NCBI RefSeq assembly: GCF_007559005.1
Contig: NZ_CP041763.1
Coordinates: 2,264,463 to 2,328,462, forward strand
DNA from: Gordonia zhaorongruii
GTDB taxonomy: Bacteria; Actinomycetota; Actinomycetes; Mycobacteriales; Mycobacteriaceae
Direction: 5' to 3'
Length of the DNA stretch: 64,000 bases
A program made the translations under genes and the position numbers. Position 1 is the first letter of the stretch. Every line of letters starts with the position of its first letter. This document shows positions 17,123 through 25,735 of this stretch, in pieces. The notes beneath the pieces are model-generated. The model saw only the letters and a program-made list of their open reading frames with translations, had not been told where the DNA came from and ran no database searches.

Positions 17123-17928
17123 GGCCGCACCGCCTTCTCGCAGACCGCCCGCACAGCCTCAGCGGGACTGTCCACCAGCGTGATCAGATCGAGGTCCTCG
17201 GGCGAGATCATCCCGTCGTCGACGAGCGTCGTCCTGATCCAGTCGAGCAGCGGACCCCAGTACTCTCGCCCGACGAGCACGATCGGGAAGCGAAGCACCT
17301 TGCGGGTCTGCACGAGGGTGACCGCTTCGAAGAACTCATCCAGTGTTCCGAGGCCGCCCGGCAGACAGACGAACGCCTGCGCGTACTTGACGAACATCGT
17401 CTTCCGGACGAAGAAGTAGCGGAAGTTCATGCTGAGCGTGAGCCAGGGGTTCTGGTGCTGCTCGAACGGGAGCTCGATGTTGAGACCGATCGACTCGGCG
17501 CCAGCCTCGAACGCGCCGCGGTTGGTCGCCTCCATCGCACCCGGCCCGCCACCGGTGATGACCGCGAACCCCGCTTCGCCCAGCAGGCGCCCCAACTCGA
17601 CGGCCTGGCTGTAGCGAGGCGTCCCTGGCTTCACGCGCGCCGAACCGAACACGGTCACCGCCTCTGCCACGTCCTCCATGGCGTCGAAGCCCGCTACGAA
17701 CTCCGACTGGATGCGCAGGACGCGCCACGAGTCCCGAACGGTGCGGTGCGCCGCCCGCGCCGGATCCCGCGGATCCACCCACTCGAGGAGACCGCGATCG
17801 GTCGGCACCTGCTCCTGCGTCGGCGGCATCCGAACCTGGGCGGCCCCCACGAACCGCAGCGGCGAATCGTCGGGATCCCACTGTTCTCCGGTTTGGGACT
17901 TCGCGCTACTGGATTCGCCGTCGGCCAT
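17119..17928 (-). CDS. LOG-family (TIGR00730-like) protein, long form
   Basis: A second, longer LOG-fold protein: GSARVKPGTPRYSQAVELG, VITGGGPGAMEATNRG and PGGLGTLDEFFEA are all present, so nucleotide hydrolysis is plausible. The first 65 residues are a Pro/Asp-rich extension. ATG 17928 is favoured over TTG 17934 because TAGCGT lies exactly 6 nt upstream, indicating a leaderless start; product 269 aa. First gene of the leftward row LOG-LOG-fadD6. Confidence 0.86.
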   Translation of the reverse strand: MADGESSSAKSQTGEQWDPDDSPLRFVGAAQVRMPPTQEQVPTDRGLLEWVDPRDPARAAHRTVRDSWRVLRIQSEFVAGFDAMEDVAEAVTVFGSARVKPGTPRYSQAVELGRLLGEAGFAVITGGGPGAMEATNRGAFEAGAESIGLNIELPFEQHQNPWLTLSMNFRYFFVRKTMFVKYAQAFVCLPGGLGTLDEFFEAVTLVQTRKVLRFPIVLVGREYWGPLLDWIRTTLVDDGMISPEDLDLITLVDSPAEAVRAVCEKAVRP

Positions 17929-17934
17929 GCGCAA

Positions 17935-17940
17935 ACGCTA
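17935..17940 (-). promoter_or_regulatory. -10 box TAGCGT, leaderless start of the long LOG gene
   Basis: TAGCGT, then ttgcgc, then ATG 17928 on the minus strand. Decides between the two possible starts. Confidence 0.55.
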
Positions 17941-17976
17941 CCAACCCGGACTCGCACTGCTGTTCCGTGAACCGCC

Positions 17977-19080
17977 TCAGCGCGAAAGGTAGTTCCGCAG
18001 GATCCTGGTGACCTCGCCGATCTGCTCGGTCGGCACCCGCTCGTCGGCTCGGTGCGCCAGACTCGGATCGCCGGGACCGAGGTTGACGGCGGGAATCCCC
18101 AGAGCGGCGAAACGCGATACATCGGTCCAGCCGTACTTGGCCCGGAACCGGCCGTCGGCGGCGTCGACCAGCGCGGCGGCGGACGGATGGGCCAGCCCGG
18201 GCAACGCACCCGCCGCCGAATCGGTGATCCGGGCCGTCACCGCTCCCCCGTCCAGGTCGGCGGCGAACACCTCGCGTACGTGCTCGAACGCCTGCTCGGG
18301 AGAGCGGTCCGGTGCGAATCGGAAGTTGACGTCGACGTACACCTCGTCGGGGATCACGTTGCCCGCGACTCCGCCGTGCACAGCGACCGCGGACAGACCT
18401 TCTCGATACTCGCATCCGTCGATGTCGACGCGGCGCGGCTCGTAGGCGGCCAGCGTGGCGAGCAGCCCCCCGATCTTGTGGATCGCGTTGTCGCCCATCC
18501 ACGCACGCGCCGAGTGGGCGCGCGTGCCCGTCGCCGAGAAGCGCACCCGGAGGGTGCCTTGGCAACCTGCCTCGATCTGACCGGCGGTGGGCTCGCCGAG
18601 GATCGCGACATCGGCGGTCAGCCAGTCCGGGAGTTCCGCCTCGATGGTGTTCAACCCGTTGAACTCAGCCGCGATCTCCTCGCAGTCGTAGAACACCAGG
18701 GTCAGATCGTGGGCCGGGTCCTCGAGTGTCGCGGCCAGGTGCAGGAACACCGCGTCGCCCGACTTCATGTCGACCGTGCCGCACCCGTGGAGCACATCGC
18801 CCTCATCGTCGGTGACGGTCCGGCGAGACGGGACGTTGTCGACGATCGGCACCGTGTCGAGATGACCGGCCAGGATCACCCGGCTGTCGAGTCCCCGATC
18901 GGTGCGCGCCAGTACGCAGTTGCCGCGCCGGATGACCTCGAACCCGGACAACTGCTCCCGCAACGCGGCCTCCACGACGTCGGCGATCAGGGACTCGTCC
19001 CGACTCACGCTGGGGATGTCGACGAGCGCCGCGGTCAGTTCGACCGGGTCTGCGGACAGGTTCAGGCTCGGAGTGCTCAC
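17977..19080 (-). CDS. dapE: Succinyl-diaminopimelate desuccinylase
   Basis: Zinc-dependent M20 deacylase that yields LL-diaminopimelate for lysine and peptidoglycan. Metal and catalytic segments: [10 protein letters not shown] (first His and Asp), [12 protein letters not shown] (bridging Asp), [14 protein letters not shown] (catalytic Glu and Glu ligand), ILGEPTAG, and [16 protein letters not shown] (last His). GTG 19080 gives 367 residues, as in actinobacterial DapE; the longer frame to 20109 is the shadow of dapD. TACGAT lies 8 nt before the start. Divergent from dapD by 75 bp. Confidence 0.94.
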   Translation of the reverse strand: MSTPSLNLSADPVELTAALVDIPSVSRDESLIADVVEAALREQLSGFEVIRRGNCVLARTDRGLDSRVILAGHLDTVPIVDNVPSRRTVTDDEGDVLHGCGTVDMKSGDAVFLHLAATLEDPAHDLTLVFYDCEEIAAEFNGLNTIEAELPDWLTADVAILGEPTAGQIEAGCQGTLRVRFSATGTRAHSARAWMGDNAIHKIGGLLATLAAYEPRRVDIDGCEYREGLSAVAVHGGVAGNVIPDEVYVDVNFRFAPDRSPEQAFEHVREVFAADLDGGAVTARITDSAAGALPGLAHPSAAALVDAADGRFRAKYGWTDVSRFAALGIPAVNLGPGDPSLAHRADERVPTEQIGEVTRILRNYLSR

Positions 19081-19088
19081 GAGAGACC

Positions 19089-19094
19089 ATCGTA
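19089..19094 (-). promoter_or_regulatory. -10 box TACGAT upstream of dapE
   Basis: TACGAT lies 8 nt before GTG 19080 with no Shine-Dalgarno; leaderless or very short leader. Confidence 0.42.
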
Positions 19095-19143
19095 GGCGGC
19101 CGGCGCGGAATGCCGGGGCGCGCTGTCCTGCCGACCCCACCGT

Positions 19144-19149
19144 TAGACT
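19144..19149 (+). promoter_or_regulatory. -10 box TAGACT, leaderless start of dapD
   Basis: TAGACT, then cgtacc, then GTG 19156. Together with the dapE box it makes a compact divergent promoter pair. Confidence 0.58.
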
Positions 19150-19155
19150 CGTACC

Positions 19156-20121
19156 GTGACTAATCAAGGTGCTGTTGCCATTGGAATCGCCACCGTGTGG
19201 GAGAACGACGGATCGACCGCCGTCCTCGACACCTGGTACCCGAAGCCCGAACTCGATCCGTCGCCGGGCGCGACCGGTTCGATCGAATTGACCGGCGACG
19301 ACATCCCCGCCGACCTCCGCCCGCTCGTCGGCACCGATGAGGCCCGTTCGGTCCGGACCGTCGCCGTGCGAACGGTGATCGCCGACCTGTCGAGCCCGCC
19401 GTTGGACACCCACGACGTCTACCTGCGCCTGCACCTGCTCTCGAACCGCCTCGTCGCACCGCACGGAGCGAACCTGGACGGCCAGTTCGGACTGCTCGCC
19501 AACGTCGTGTGGACCAACTTCGGACCGTGTGCCGTGGACGGCTTCGAGGAGACCCGCATGCGTCTGCGCGCCCGTGGTCACGTCACCGTCACCTCGATCG
19601 ACAAGTTCCCGCGCATGGTCGACTACGTGTCGCCCGCCGGCGTCCGAATCGGCGACGCCGACCGCGTCCGCCTCGGCGCTCATCTGTCGCCGGGCACCAC
19701 GGTGATGCACGAGGGCTTCGTGAACTTCAACGCCGGGACCCTCGGCACCTCGATGGTCGAGGGTCGGATCTCGGCGGGTGTCGTCATCGGCGACGGCTCC
19801 GACATCGGCGGTGGCGCGTCCACCATGGGCACCTTGTCGGGCGGCGGCAAGGAGATCATCAGCATCGGCAAGCGCTGCCTGCTCGGCGCCAACGCGGGTT
19901 GCGGCATCCCGCTCGGCGACGACTGCGTGGTCGAGGCCGGCCTCTACATCACGGCGGGCACCAAGGTGTCCGGACCGGACGGCCGAGTCGTCAAGGCCCG
20001 CGAACTGGCAGGCCGGTCCAACCTGCTGTTCCGCCGCAACAGCACCACCGGAGCCGTCGAGGTGACGGCGAAGGAAGGCGACGGCATCGCCCTCAACGAC
20101 GCGTTGCACGCGAACGACTGA
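19156..20121 (+). CDS. dapD: Tetrahydrodipicolinate N-succinyltransferase
   Basis: Transfers succinyl from succinyl-CoA to tetrahydrodipicolinate in the succinylase branch of lysine/DAP synthesis. The actinobacterial form has a long N-terminal domain. A left-handed beta-helix of hexapeptides follows (about residues 165-270), with [20 protein letters not shown] and [19 protein letters not shown]. 321 residues, usual for this clade. The start is leaderless (TAGACT at 6 nt). A strong terminator follows the stop. Confidence 0.95.
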   Translation: MTNQGAVAIGIATVWENDGSTAVLDTWYPKPELDPSPGATGSIELTGDDIPADLRPLVGTDEARSVRTVAVRTVIADLSSPPLDTHDVYLRLHLLSNRLVAPHGANLDGQFGLLANVVWTNFGPCAVDGFEETRMRLRARGHVTVTSIDKFPRMVDYVSPAGVRIGDADRVRLGAHLSPGTTVMHEGFVNFNAGTLGTSMVEGRISAGVVIGDGSDIGGGASTMGTLSGGGKEIISIGKRCLLGANAGCGIPLGDDCVVEAGLYITAGTKVSGPDGRVVKARELAGRSNLLFRRNSTTGAVEVTAKEGDGIALNDALHAND

Positions 20122-20134
20122 CTATCTCGGTCCC

Positions 20135-20163
20135 TGCCCCCGGTCGCTCGTCGACCGGGGGCA
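20135..20163 (+). terminator. Intrinsic terminator after dapD
   Basis: Perfect 12-bp stem TGCCCCCGGTCG / CGACCGGGGGCA with a 5-nt loop, followed by TTT. It lies 13 bp after the dapD stop. The remaining 107 bp to dapC's 3' end hold nothing recognised. Confidence 0.8.
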
Positions 20164-20270
20164 TTTCCGTGCGGCCACCCGGAGATCGACCTCGGCTGCC
20201 GAGTCTGGGCCCCATACGGGTCGGCGATGCGAGAAGACCGGCCGTACTGGAGCGCCGTCAGGCGAAAGGC

Positions 20271-21374
20271 TCAGCGCAGACGCTCGACGGCGGCGTCGAC
20301 GCGCTCATCCGTGGCCGTCAGCCCCATGCGCACGTGCTCGTCGCCGGACGGGCCGTAGAAGTCGCCAGGGGCCACCAGAATGCCGCGGTCGGCGAACCAG
20401 TCCATCGCGGTGCGCGAGTCGTCACCGCGGGTGGCCCACAGGTACAGACCGGCCTCCGAGTGGTCGATCGTGAAGCCCGCATCGGTCAGCGCCCCGCGCA
20501 GCTTGTCCCTGCGGGCGCGGTAGCGCTCGCGTTGCGCAACGACGTGAGCATCGTCGGTGAGTGCCGCGACAGCGGCACCCTGGATCGGAAACGGCACGAT
20601 CATGCCCGCGTGCTTGCGGACGGTGAGCAGTTCCGCGATCAGGTCACGGTCGCCTGCGAGGAAGCCGGCCCGGTACGACGCCAGGTTCGAGACCTTCGAC
20701 AGCGAGTGCACGGCGAGCAGGCCCGTGTGATCGCCTCCGCACACGTCCGGGTGCAGCACCGAATGCGCCGATCCCTCCCAGGCAAGACCGAGGTAGCACT
20801 CGTCCGAGACGACGACGGCGTCATTGGCGCGAGCCCAGTCGACGATTCCGCGCAGATGAGCCGCCGACAGCACGGCACCCGTCGGATTCGAGGGACTGTT
20901 CACGAAGATCATCACGGGTGCGTCCGGCCCGTAGTCTCCGATCGCGTCGGCGCGACGCACGACGGCGCCGGCCAGTAGTGCGCCGACCTCGTACGTCGGG
21001 TAGGCGACCTCGGGGATCACCACCGTCGCACCGGCGGGCACGCCAAGCTGCGAGGGCAGCCCGGCGATCGCCTCCTTGGTCCCGATGACCGGGAGGATCG
21101 ACGCCTGATCGAGTCCGGTGACCCCGAACCGTCGCTGCAGCGCCGTGGCAGCCGCTTCGCGGAGGGTGAGCGTGCCCAGGGTGGCCGGGTAGCCCGGGAA
21201 CTCCGCCGAGGCGGCGAGGGCGTCGCGGATCACCGGGTCGACGGGATCGACGGGTGTGCCGACCGAGAGGTCGACGATCCCGTCGGCGTGCGATGCGGCA
21301 CGAGCCTTCGCGCCCGCGATCGTGTCCCACGGGAAGTCCGGCAGGCCGGCGCTCACCGGCCGCAAGCGACTCAC
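20271..21374 (-). CDS. dapC: Succinyldiaminopimelate aminotransferase
   Basis: Class I PLP aminotransferase placed in the DAP pathway by homology and by neighbours dapE and dapD. Substrate and cofactor blocks: GLPDFPWDT at the N-terminus, VNSPSNPTGAVLS, VVSDECYLGL, and the PLP-lysine segment HSLSKVSNLASYRAGF. GTG 21374 lies 7 bp after the ferredoxin stop and gives 367 residues; a longer frame would overlap the ferredoxin gene. Fd-dapC order matches Rv1177-Rv1178. Confidence 0.9.
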   Translation of the reverse strand: MSRLRPVSAGLPDFPWDTIAGAKARAASHADGIVDLSVGTPVDPVDPVIRDALAASAEFPGYPATLGTLTLREAAATALQRRFGVTGLDQASILPVIGTKEAIAGLPSQLGVPAGATVVIPEVAYPTYEVGALLAGAVVRRADAIGDYGPDAPVMIFVNSPSNPTGAVLSAAHLRGIVDWARANDAVVVSDECYLGLAWEGSAHSVLHPDVCGGDHTGLLAVHSLSKVSNLASYRAGFLAGDRDLIAELLTVRKHAGMIVPFPIQGAAVAALTDDAHVVAQRERYRARRDKLRGALTDAGFTIDHSEAGLYLWATRGDDSRTAMDWFADRGILVAPGDFYGPSGDEHVRMGLTATDERVDAAVERLR

Positions 21375-21381
21375 GGCGTGA

Positions 21382-21708
21382 TCAGTCCTCTTCGCCCATC
21401 GGAGGCAGCTTCTTGATGAACTCGGCGTCGTAGTCGACCTTGCCGACCTTGCTCGCCCCACCGGGCGAACCCAGTTCGTCGAAGAAGTCGACGTTGGCGC
21501 TCACATAGGGCTCCCACTCGTCGGGCACATCGTCCTCGTAGAAGATCGCCTCGACCGGGCACACCGGCTCGCAGGCACCGCAGTCGACGCATTCGTCGGG
21601 CTGGATGTAGAGCATCCGGGCACCCTCGTAGATGCAGTCGACCGGGCACTCCTCGACGCACGCCCGATCCAGGACGTCGACGCAGGGCTCGGCGATGATA
21701 TAGGTCAC
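21382..21708 (-). CDS. fdxC: 7Fe ferredoxin [3Fe-4S][4Fe-4S]
   Basis: Small electron carrier of 108 residues. First cluster region: EPCVDVLDRACVEECPVDC, typical of [3Fe-4S]/[4Fe-4S] ferredoxins. Second: CVDCGACEPVCPVEA. A C-terminal extension of about 45 residues ends in acidic residues. GTG 21708 follows GAGGAG and gives the family start VTYIIAEPC; the extra 48 codons upstream are not conserved-looking. It lies between fbiC and dapC and may serve radical-SAM or P450 enzymes, but the partner is not shown. Confidence 0.92.
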   Translation of the reverse strand: MTYIIAEPCVDVLDRACVEECPVDCIYEGARMLYIQPDECVDCGACEPVCPVEAIFYEDDVPDEWEPYVSANVDFFDELGSPGGASKVGKVDYDAEFIKKLPPMGEED

Positions 21709-21877
21709 AACGCTCTCCTCACTGAACAGATGACCGAAGGCGAGGGCTGATCGCATCCGGCGGAAGTCTCGATACAGATTATCCGCCCCGGTCGTCCCGG
21801 GCCGAAACGCCTCCCCCGCAAGGGGCTGCAGATCACACCCATCACCTGGCACTACTTTTGCGCACGGTGAATGAAAG

Positions 21878-24469
21878 TCAGATCGACAGGGTCGGCCCAG
21901 CCGACCCGACCGGCACCGCGACCCGAGAGTAGTCGGTCGTGCGCTGACGCGCGTTCCGCCCGATGCCCTCGACGATCTCGGTCAGCTCCTCCACGGTCTT
22001 CTCCGAGCCGTGCTGACTGCCGGCCATCCGCGAGATGGTCTCCTCCATCAGCGTGCCGCCCAGGTCGTTGGCTCCACCGCGCAGCATCGCGCGTGTGCCC
22101 TCCACCCCGAGCTTCACCCAACTGGTCTGGATGTTGTCGATCCGCCCGTGCAGCATGATGCGGGCCAGGGCGTGAACGGCCCGATTGTCGCGCCGGGTGG
22201 GGCCCGGCCGGGACGCCCCCGCCAGGTACAGCGGAGACGACTGATGCACGAACGGCAAGGGCACGAACTCGGTGAATCCGCCTGTTCGATCCTGGATCCC
22301 GCGCAGGACGTTCAGGTGTCCGACCCAGTGCCGCGGCGAGTCGACGTGCCCGTACATCATGGTCGAGCTGGAGGGGATGCCCACTTCGTGCGCGGTGGTG
22401 ACGATGTCGATCCACGCCGACGCAGGCAGCTTGCCCTTGGTCAGGATCCAGCGCACCTCGTCGTCGAGGATCTCGGCGGCCGTTCCGGGGATGGAATCCA
22501 GCCCGGCCTCGCGCAACGCGGTCAACCATTCGCGGACCGACTCGCCGCCGCGGGACGCTCCGTTCACGATCTCCATCGGACTGAAGGCGTGCACGTGCAT
22601 GGACGGCACACGCGCCTTGACCGCGCGGACCAGATCCGCGTATCCGCTCACCGGGAGTTCGGGATCGATGCCGCCCTGCATGCAGACCTCGGTGGCCCCC
22701 GCGACATGCGCCTCCCACGCCCGGTCCCCGACGTCGGCTGTCGACAGGGTGAACGCGTCCGCATCACCCTTACGCTGCGCGAACGCGCAGAATCGGCAGC
22801 CGGTATAGCAGATATTGGTGAAGTTGATGTTCCGGTTCACCACGTAGGTGACGTCGTCGCCGATCACGTCGGCTCGGATCGAATCGGCAAGAGCGGCAAG
22901 AGCATCCATGCCCGCGCCGTCCGCGGTCGCCAGAGTCAGGTACTCGTCGTCGGACAATCCGGCCGGATCGGCCTCCGCGTGGCGCAGCGCGGTGGCGACC
23001 TCCGACTCCAGCCGCTCGGGTACTCCGGCGTCGGCATCGAGCGCCAGGACCTGCTCGCGGATCGTGTCCCAGTCGCCGAACGCACTCGCCAGGTCGCTAC
23101 GGGTGTCGGTGTTCCGTCCGTCGGTGTCGATGGCGGTGTTCAGGTCGGTCCGGCCCGACGAGCCCCAGTCCTCATCCGGCTCCTGCCATGGCAGACCCTC
23201 CGGACGCACATCGACGGCCAGCCCCGTGTCCGGGTCGGTGAGCGCCGCGACGTGCCGGGCGATGCGGGGATCGATCCACGGCGAACCGGCGAGCACATAC
23301 CTCGGCTGCGCGGCCGAGCGCTCGGTCAGCGAGTACCCGGTGGACGCGGTGATCTCGGCCAGCGTGTCGAGGTTCGGCCACGGCCGCTCGGGATTGACGT
23401 GGTCGGGCGTCAACGGCGACACCCCGCCCCAATCGTCGACGCCCGCCTCGACCAGTGCCCGGCACTCGTCCGCCGACACCAGGTTCGGCGGCGCCTGGAT
23501 GCGCATGCCCGGTCCCATGACCAGTCGTGTGACAGCCACCGCGGCCAGGAACTCCGACATCTCGGCGTCGGGAGCTGAGCCCATCGCCGTATCGGGTTTG
23601 GCCCGGAAGTTCTGGACGATCACTTCCTGAATGTGACCGAACGCCTTCTGCACCTTGCGGATCGCGAAGACGGACTCGGCCCGCTCGGTCCGCGTCTCGC
23701 CGATCCCGACCAGGATCCCGGTGGTGAACGGGACGGTGAGCCGTCCCGCATCGGTCAGCACGCGCTCACGGACCGCGGGATCCTTGTCGGGGCTCCCGTA
23801 GTGGCATTCGCCCTTCTCCGTGAACAGCCGGGTGGACGTGGTCTCGAGCATCATGCCCATCGACGGCGCGACCGGCTTGAGGCGGTTGATCTCCTCCCAG
23901 CTCATCACGCCCGGATTCAGGTGCGGGAGCAGGCCGGTCTCCTCCAGCACGCGGATCGATGCGGCTCGGACGTAGTCGAGAGTGGAGTCGTACCCGCGTT
24001 CATCGAGCCATTGGGCGGCCTCCGGCCACCGGTCCTCGGGGCGGTCGCCGAGCGTGAACAGCGCTTCCTTGCAGCCGAGCGCCGCTCCGTTGCGCGCGAT
24101 CGCGACCACCTCGTCGAGTTCGAGGAACGCCCCGTGCCCCTCACGCTTGAGCTTGCCCGGGACGGTCACGAACGTGCAGTAGTGGCAGCGGTCCCGACAC
24201 AGCCGGGTCAGCGGGATGAAGACCTTCCGCGAGTAGGTGATCTGCCCGGCCCGCCCCTCGGCCTCCAGCCCGGCGTCACGCACCCGGCCCGCTGCCTCGC
24301 ACAGCTTGGTCAGGTCGTCGCCGCGAGCGGCGAGCAACACCGCTGCCTCGTCGACGTTGAGTGGGATCGCGTCGGCGGCCCGGCGCAGTGCGCGCCGCAT
24401 CGCCGATGGTGTCGGATCGCTGACCCCGGATGCCGATTCGGAAGACGTCACCCTGTCGATGGTAGCCAC
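21878..24469 (-). CDS. fbiC: FO synthase (CofG-CofH fusion) of coenzyme F420 synthesis
   Basis: Makes the deazaflavin FO from tyrosine and 5-amino-6-ribitylaminouracil. Two radical-SAM halves are fused. The CofG-like half (residues about 75-420) has the cluster motif CRDRCHYC. The CofH-like half (about 510-860) has CYTGCRFC. Length 863 matches actinobacterial FbiC. GTG 24469 follows a G-rich stretch. With fbiA and fbiB 12-17 kb away, three of the four known F420 genes are in this window; FbiD was not seen. Confidence 0.96.
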   Translation of the reverse strand: MATIDRVTSSESASGVSDPTPSAMRRALRRAADAIPLNVDEAAVLLAARGDDLTKLCEAAGRVRDAGLEAEGRAGQITYSRKVFIPLTRLCRDRCHYCTFVTVPGKLKREGHGAFLELDEVVAIARNGAALGCKEALFTLGDRPEDRWPEAAQWLDERGYDSTLDYVRAASIRVLEETGLLPHLNPGVMSWEEINRLKPVAPSMGMMLETTSTRLFTEKGECHYGSPDKDPAVRERVLTDAGRLTVPFTTGILVGIGETRTERAESVFAIRKVQKAFGHIQEVIVQNFRAKPDTAMGSAPDAEMSEFLAAVAVTRLVMGPGMRIQAPPNLVSADECRALVEAGVDDWGGVSPLTPDHVNPERPWPNLDTLAEITASTGYSLTERSAAQPRYVLAGSPWIDPRIARHVAALTDPDTGLAVDVRPEGLPWQEPDEDWGSSGRTDLNTAIDTDGRNTDTRSDLASAFGDWDTIREQVLALDADAGVPERLESEVATALRHAEADPAGLSDDEYLTLATADGAGMDALAALADSIRADVIGDDVTYVVNRNINFTNICYTGCRFCAFAQRKGDADAFTLSTADVGDRAWEAHVAGATEVCMQGGIDPELPVSGYADLVRAVKARVPSMHVHAFSPMEIVNGASRGGESVREWLTALREAGLDSIPGTAAEILDDEVRWILTKGKLPASAWIDIVTTAHEVGIPSSSTMMYGHVDSPRHWVGHLNVLRGIQDRTGGFTEFVPLPFVHQSSPLYLAGASRPGPTRRDNRAVHALARIMLHGRIDNIQTSWVKLGVEGTRAMLRGGANDLGGTLMEETISRMAGSQHGSEKTVEELTEIVEGIGRNARQRTTDYSRVAVPVGSAGPTLSI

Positions 24470-24521
24470 GTCACCCCCGCCTTACGCCACACGGCAGGTC
24501 ATGGATTCGCGAGCGACCTGA

Positions 24522-24875
24522 TCAGAGCTCGTCGAGCCGTGCCATCGAGTTGGCGAGTGCGCACGCGCCCAGGCCGGACACCAGCAGCAGCAGGACCCGC
24601 CAGTCGCCGATCAAGGCGCCGTTGCCGCTGACTCCGGGCAGCGTTGCGGTGAGCACCACCAGCGTCCATGCGATGACAGGTGCGTAGCGCCAGGCCGACG
24701 CGGTGAGTTCCGCCGCCCGCTTGAGGAGCACGACGTTTCCGGCCGCCGCGAGGATCACCGTGACCGGAGCGGGCACGGAGCCGATCAGGAGGTTGAGGTA
24801 GAAGACGGAGATCACGCCGAGGATCAGCCCGCACAGCGTCAGCAGACCCACCTCGAGCCGGTCGAGCAGCTTCAC
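24522..24875 (-). CDS. Conserved four-helix membrane protein (Rv1171 type)
   Basis: A 117-residue protein of unknown function with about four hydrophobic segments: LLTLCGLILGVISVFYLNLL, a central Ala/Val-rich helix after VPAPVTVI, YAPVIAWTLVVLTATL, and VLLLLVSGLGACALA. GTG 24875 overlaps the mshB stop by 4 bp (GTGA), so it is coupled to mshB. The mshB - membrane protein - fbiC order is conserved with mycobacteria, which hints at a housekeeping role, not shown. Confidence 0.78.
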   Translation of the reverse strand: MKLLDRLEVGLLTLCGLILGVISVFYLNLLIGSVPAPVTVILAAAGNVVLLKRAAELTASAWRYAPVIAWTLVVLTATLPGVSGNGALIGDWRVLLLLVSGLGACALANSMARLDEL

Positions 24876-25735
24876 CGGAGCCCCTCGAACAGGTCGGTCT
24901 CATGCCTTCCGGTCGCACCCGGATCGGTCCGGATGAAGTGCTCGACGGCGTGCACCGGCTGCGCGATGCGGTTGGACAGCGCGTACTCGGTGCCCGAAGG
25001 CGCGACGGTCACCTGGGTGGCGTGCGCTGCCAGCGCGGCGACCTTCGCTGCAAGCACCCCGGAGACGTCGACGGACGCGGTCACCTGGTCGTCCGGATAG
25101 CTCGGCAACTCGCCGCGTTCGGGCAGACGCCAGCCCTCGGGGAGATCCGTTATCGCGGCGAGCCCGGCGTTCAGCGCCGACCGCTGGGTCACCGACTCGT
25201 ACACCTTGCACGGAAATCCGGTCTCGGCGCGCGAGAGTGCTATGGCCCCGACCGAGATCTCGTGCACGCGCTTGTGGTCGGGGTGTCCGTACGTCCCCGC
25301 CTCGTCGTAGGTGACGATCACGTGCGGCGCGAAGCCGTCGATCTCGGCGCGCAGGGCGGACACCAGTTCCGCCTCCGCTGCCTGGACCAGTGCGCGCGGG
25401 TGCTCGGCGGACGGAGTGCCGGCCATTCCGGAGTCCCGCCAGCGGCCCGCGCCTCCGAGGAACCTCGGGCCGATCCGGTCCGCACCGGCGGCGAGTTGAC
25501 GCAACGCGGTGGTCAGTTCCGCGATGCGGAATCCACCGAGCTGGTCGGCACCGCCGTCGGCGACGAGTTGCGCCCACTCGTCACCGATCACCTCCCCCTC
25601 TTCACCGAGGGTGAACGTGACGACCCGGACGTCCGCGCCCTCGGCGAGGTAACGGGCGATGACGCCGCCGGTCATGAGCGACTCGTCATCCGGGTGCGCG
25701 TGCAGAAGCAGCAGTCGCAGAGGTTCGACCGTCAC
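24872..25735 (-). CDS. mshB: Mycothiol GlcNAc-Ins deacetylase
   Basis: Zinc-dependent PIG-L/LmbE-type deacetylase that converts GlcNAc-inositol to GlcN-inositol in mycothiol synthesis. Zinc motif near the N-terminus: LLLLHAHPDDES (H-P-D-D). The third ligand is in YDEAGTYGHPDHKRVHE. The C-terminal region carries VSGVLAAKVAALAAHATQV. 287 residues is the family length. GTG 25735 overlaps the lpqW stop (GTGA), giving an lpqW-mshB-membrane protein operon. Confidence 0.93.
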   Translation of the reverse strand: MTVEPLRLLLLHAHPDDESLMTGGVIARYLAEGADVRVVTFTLGEEGEVIGDEWAQLVADGGADQLGGFRIAELTTALRQLAAGADRIGPRFLGGAGRWRDSGMAGTPSAEHPRALVQAAEAELVSALRAEIDGFAPHVIVTYDEAGTYGHPDHKRVHEISVGAIALSRAETGFPCKVYESVTQRSALNAGLAAITDLPEGWRLPERGELPSYPDDQVTASVDVSGVLAAKVAALAAHATQVTVAPSGTEYALSNRIAQPVHAVEHFIRTDPGATGRHETDLFEGLR

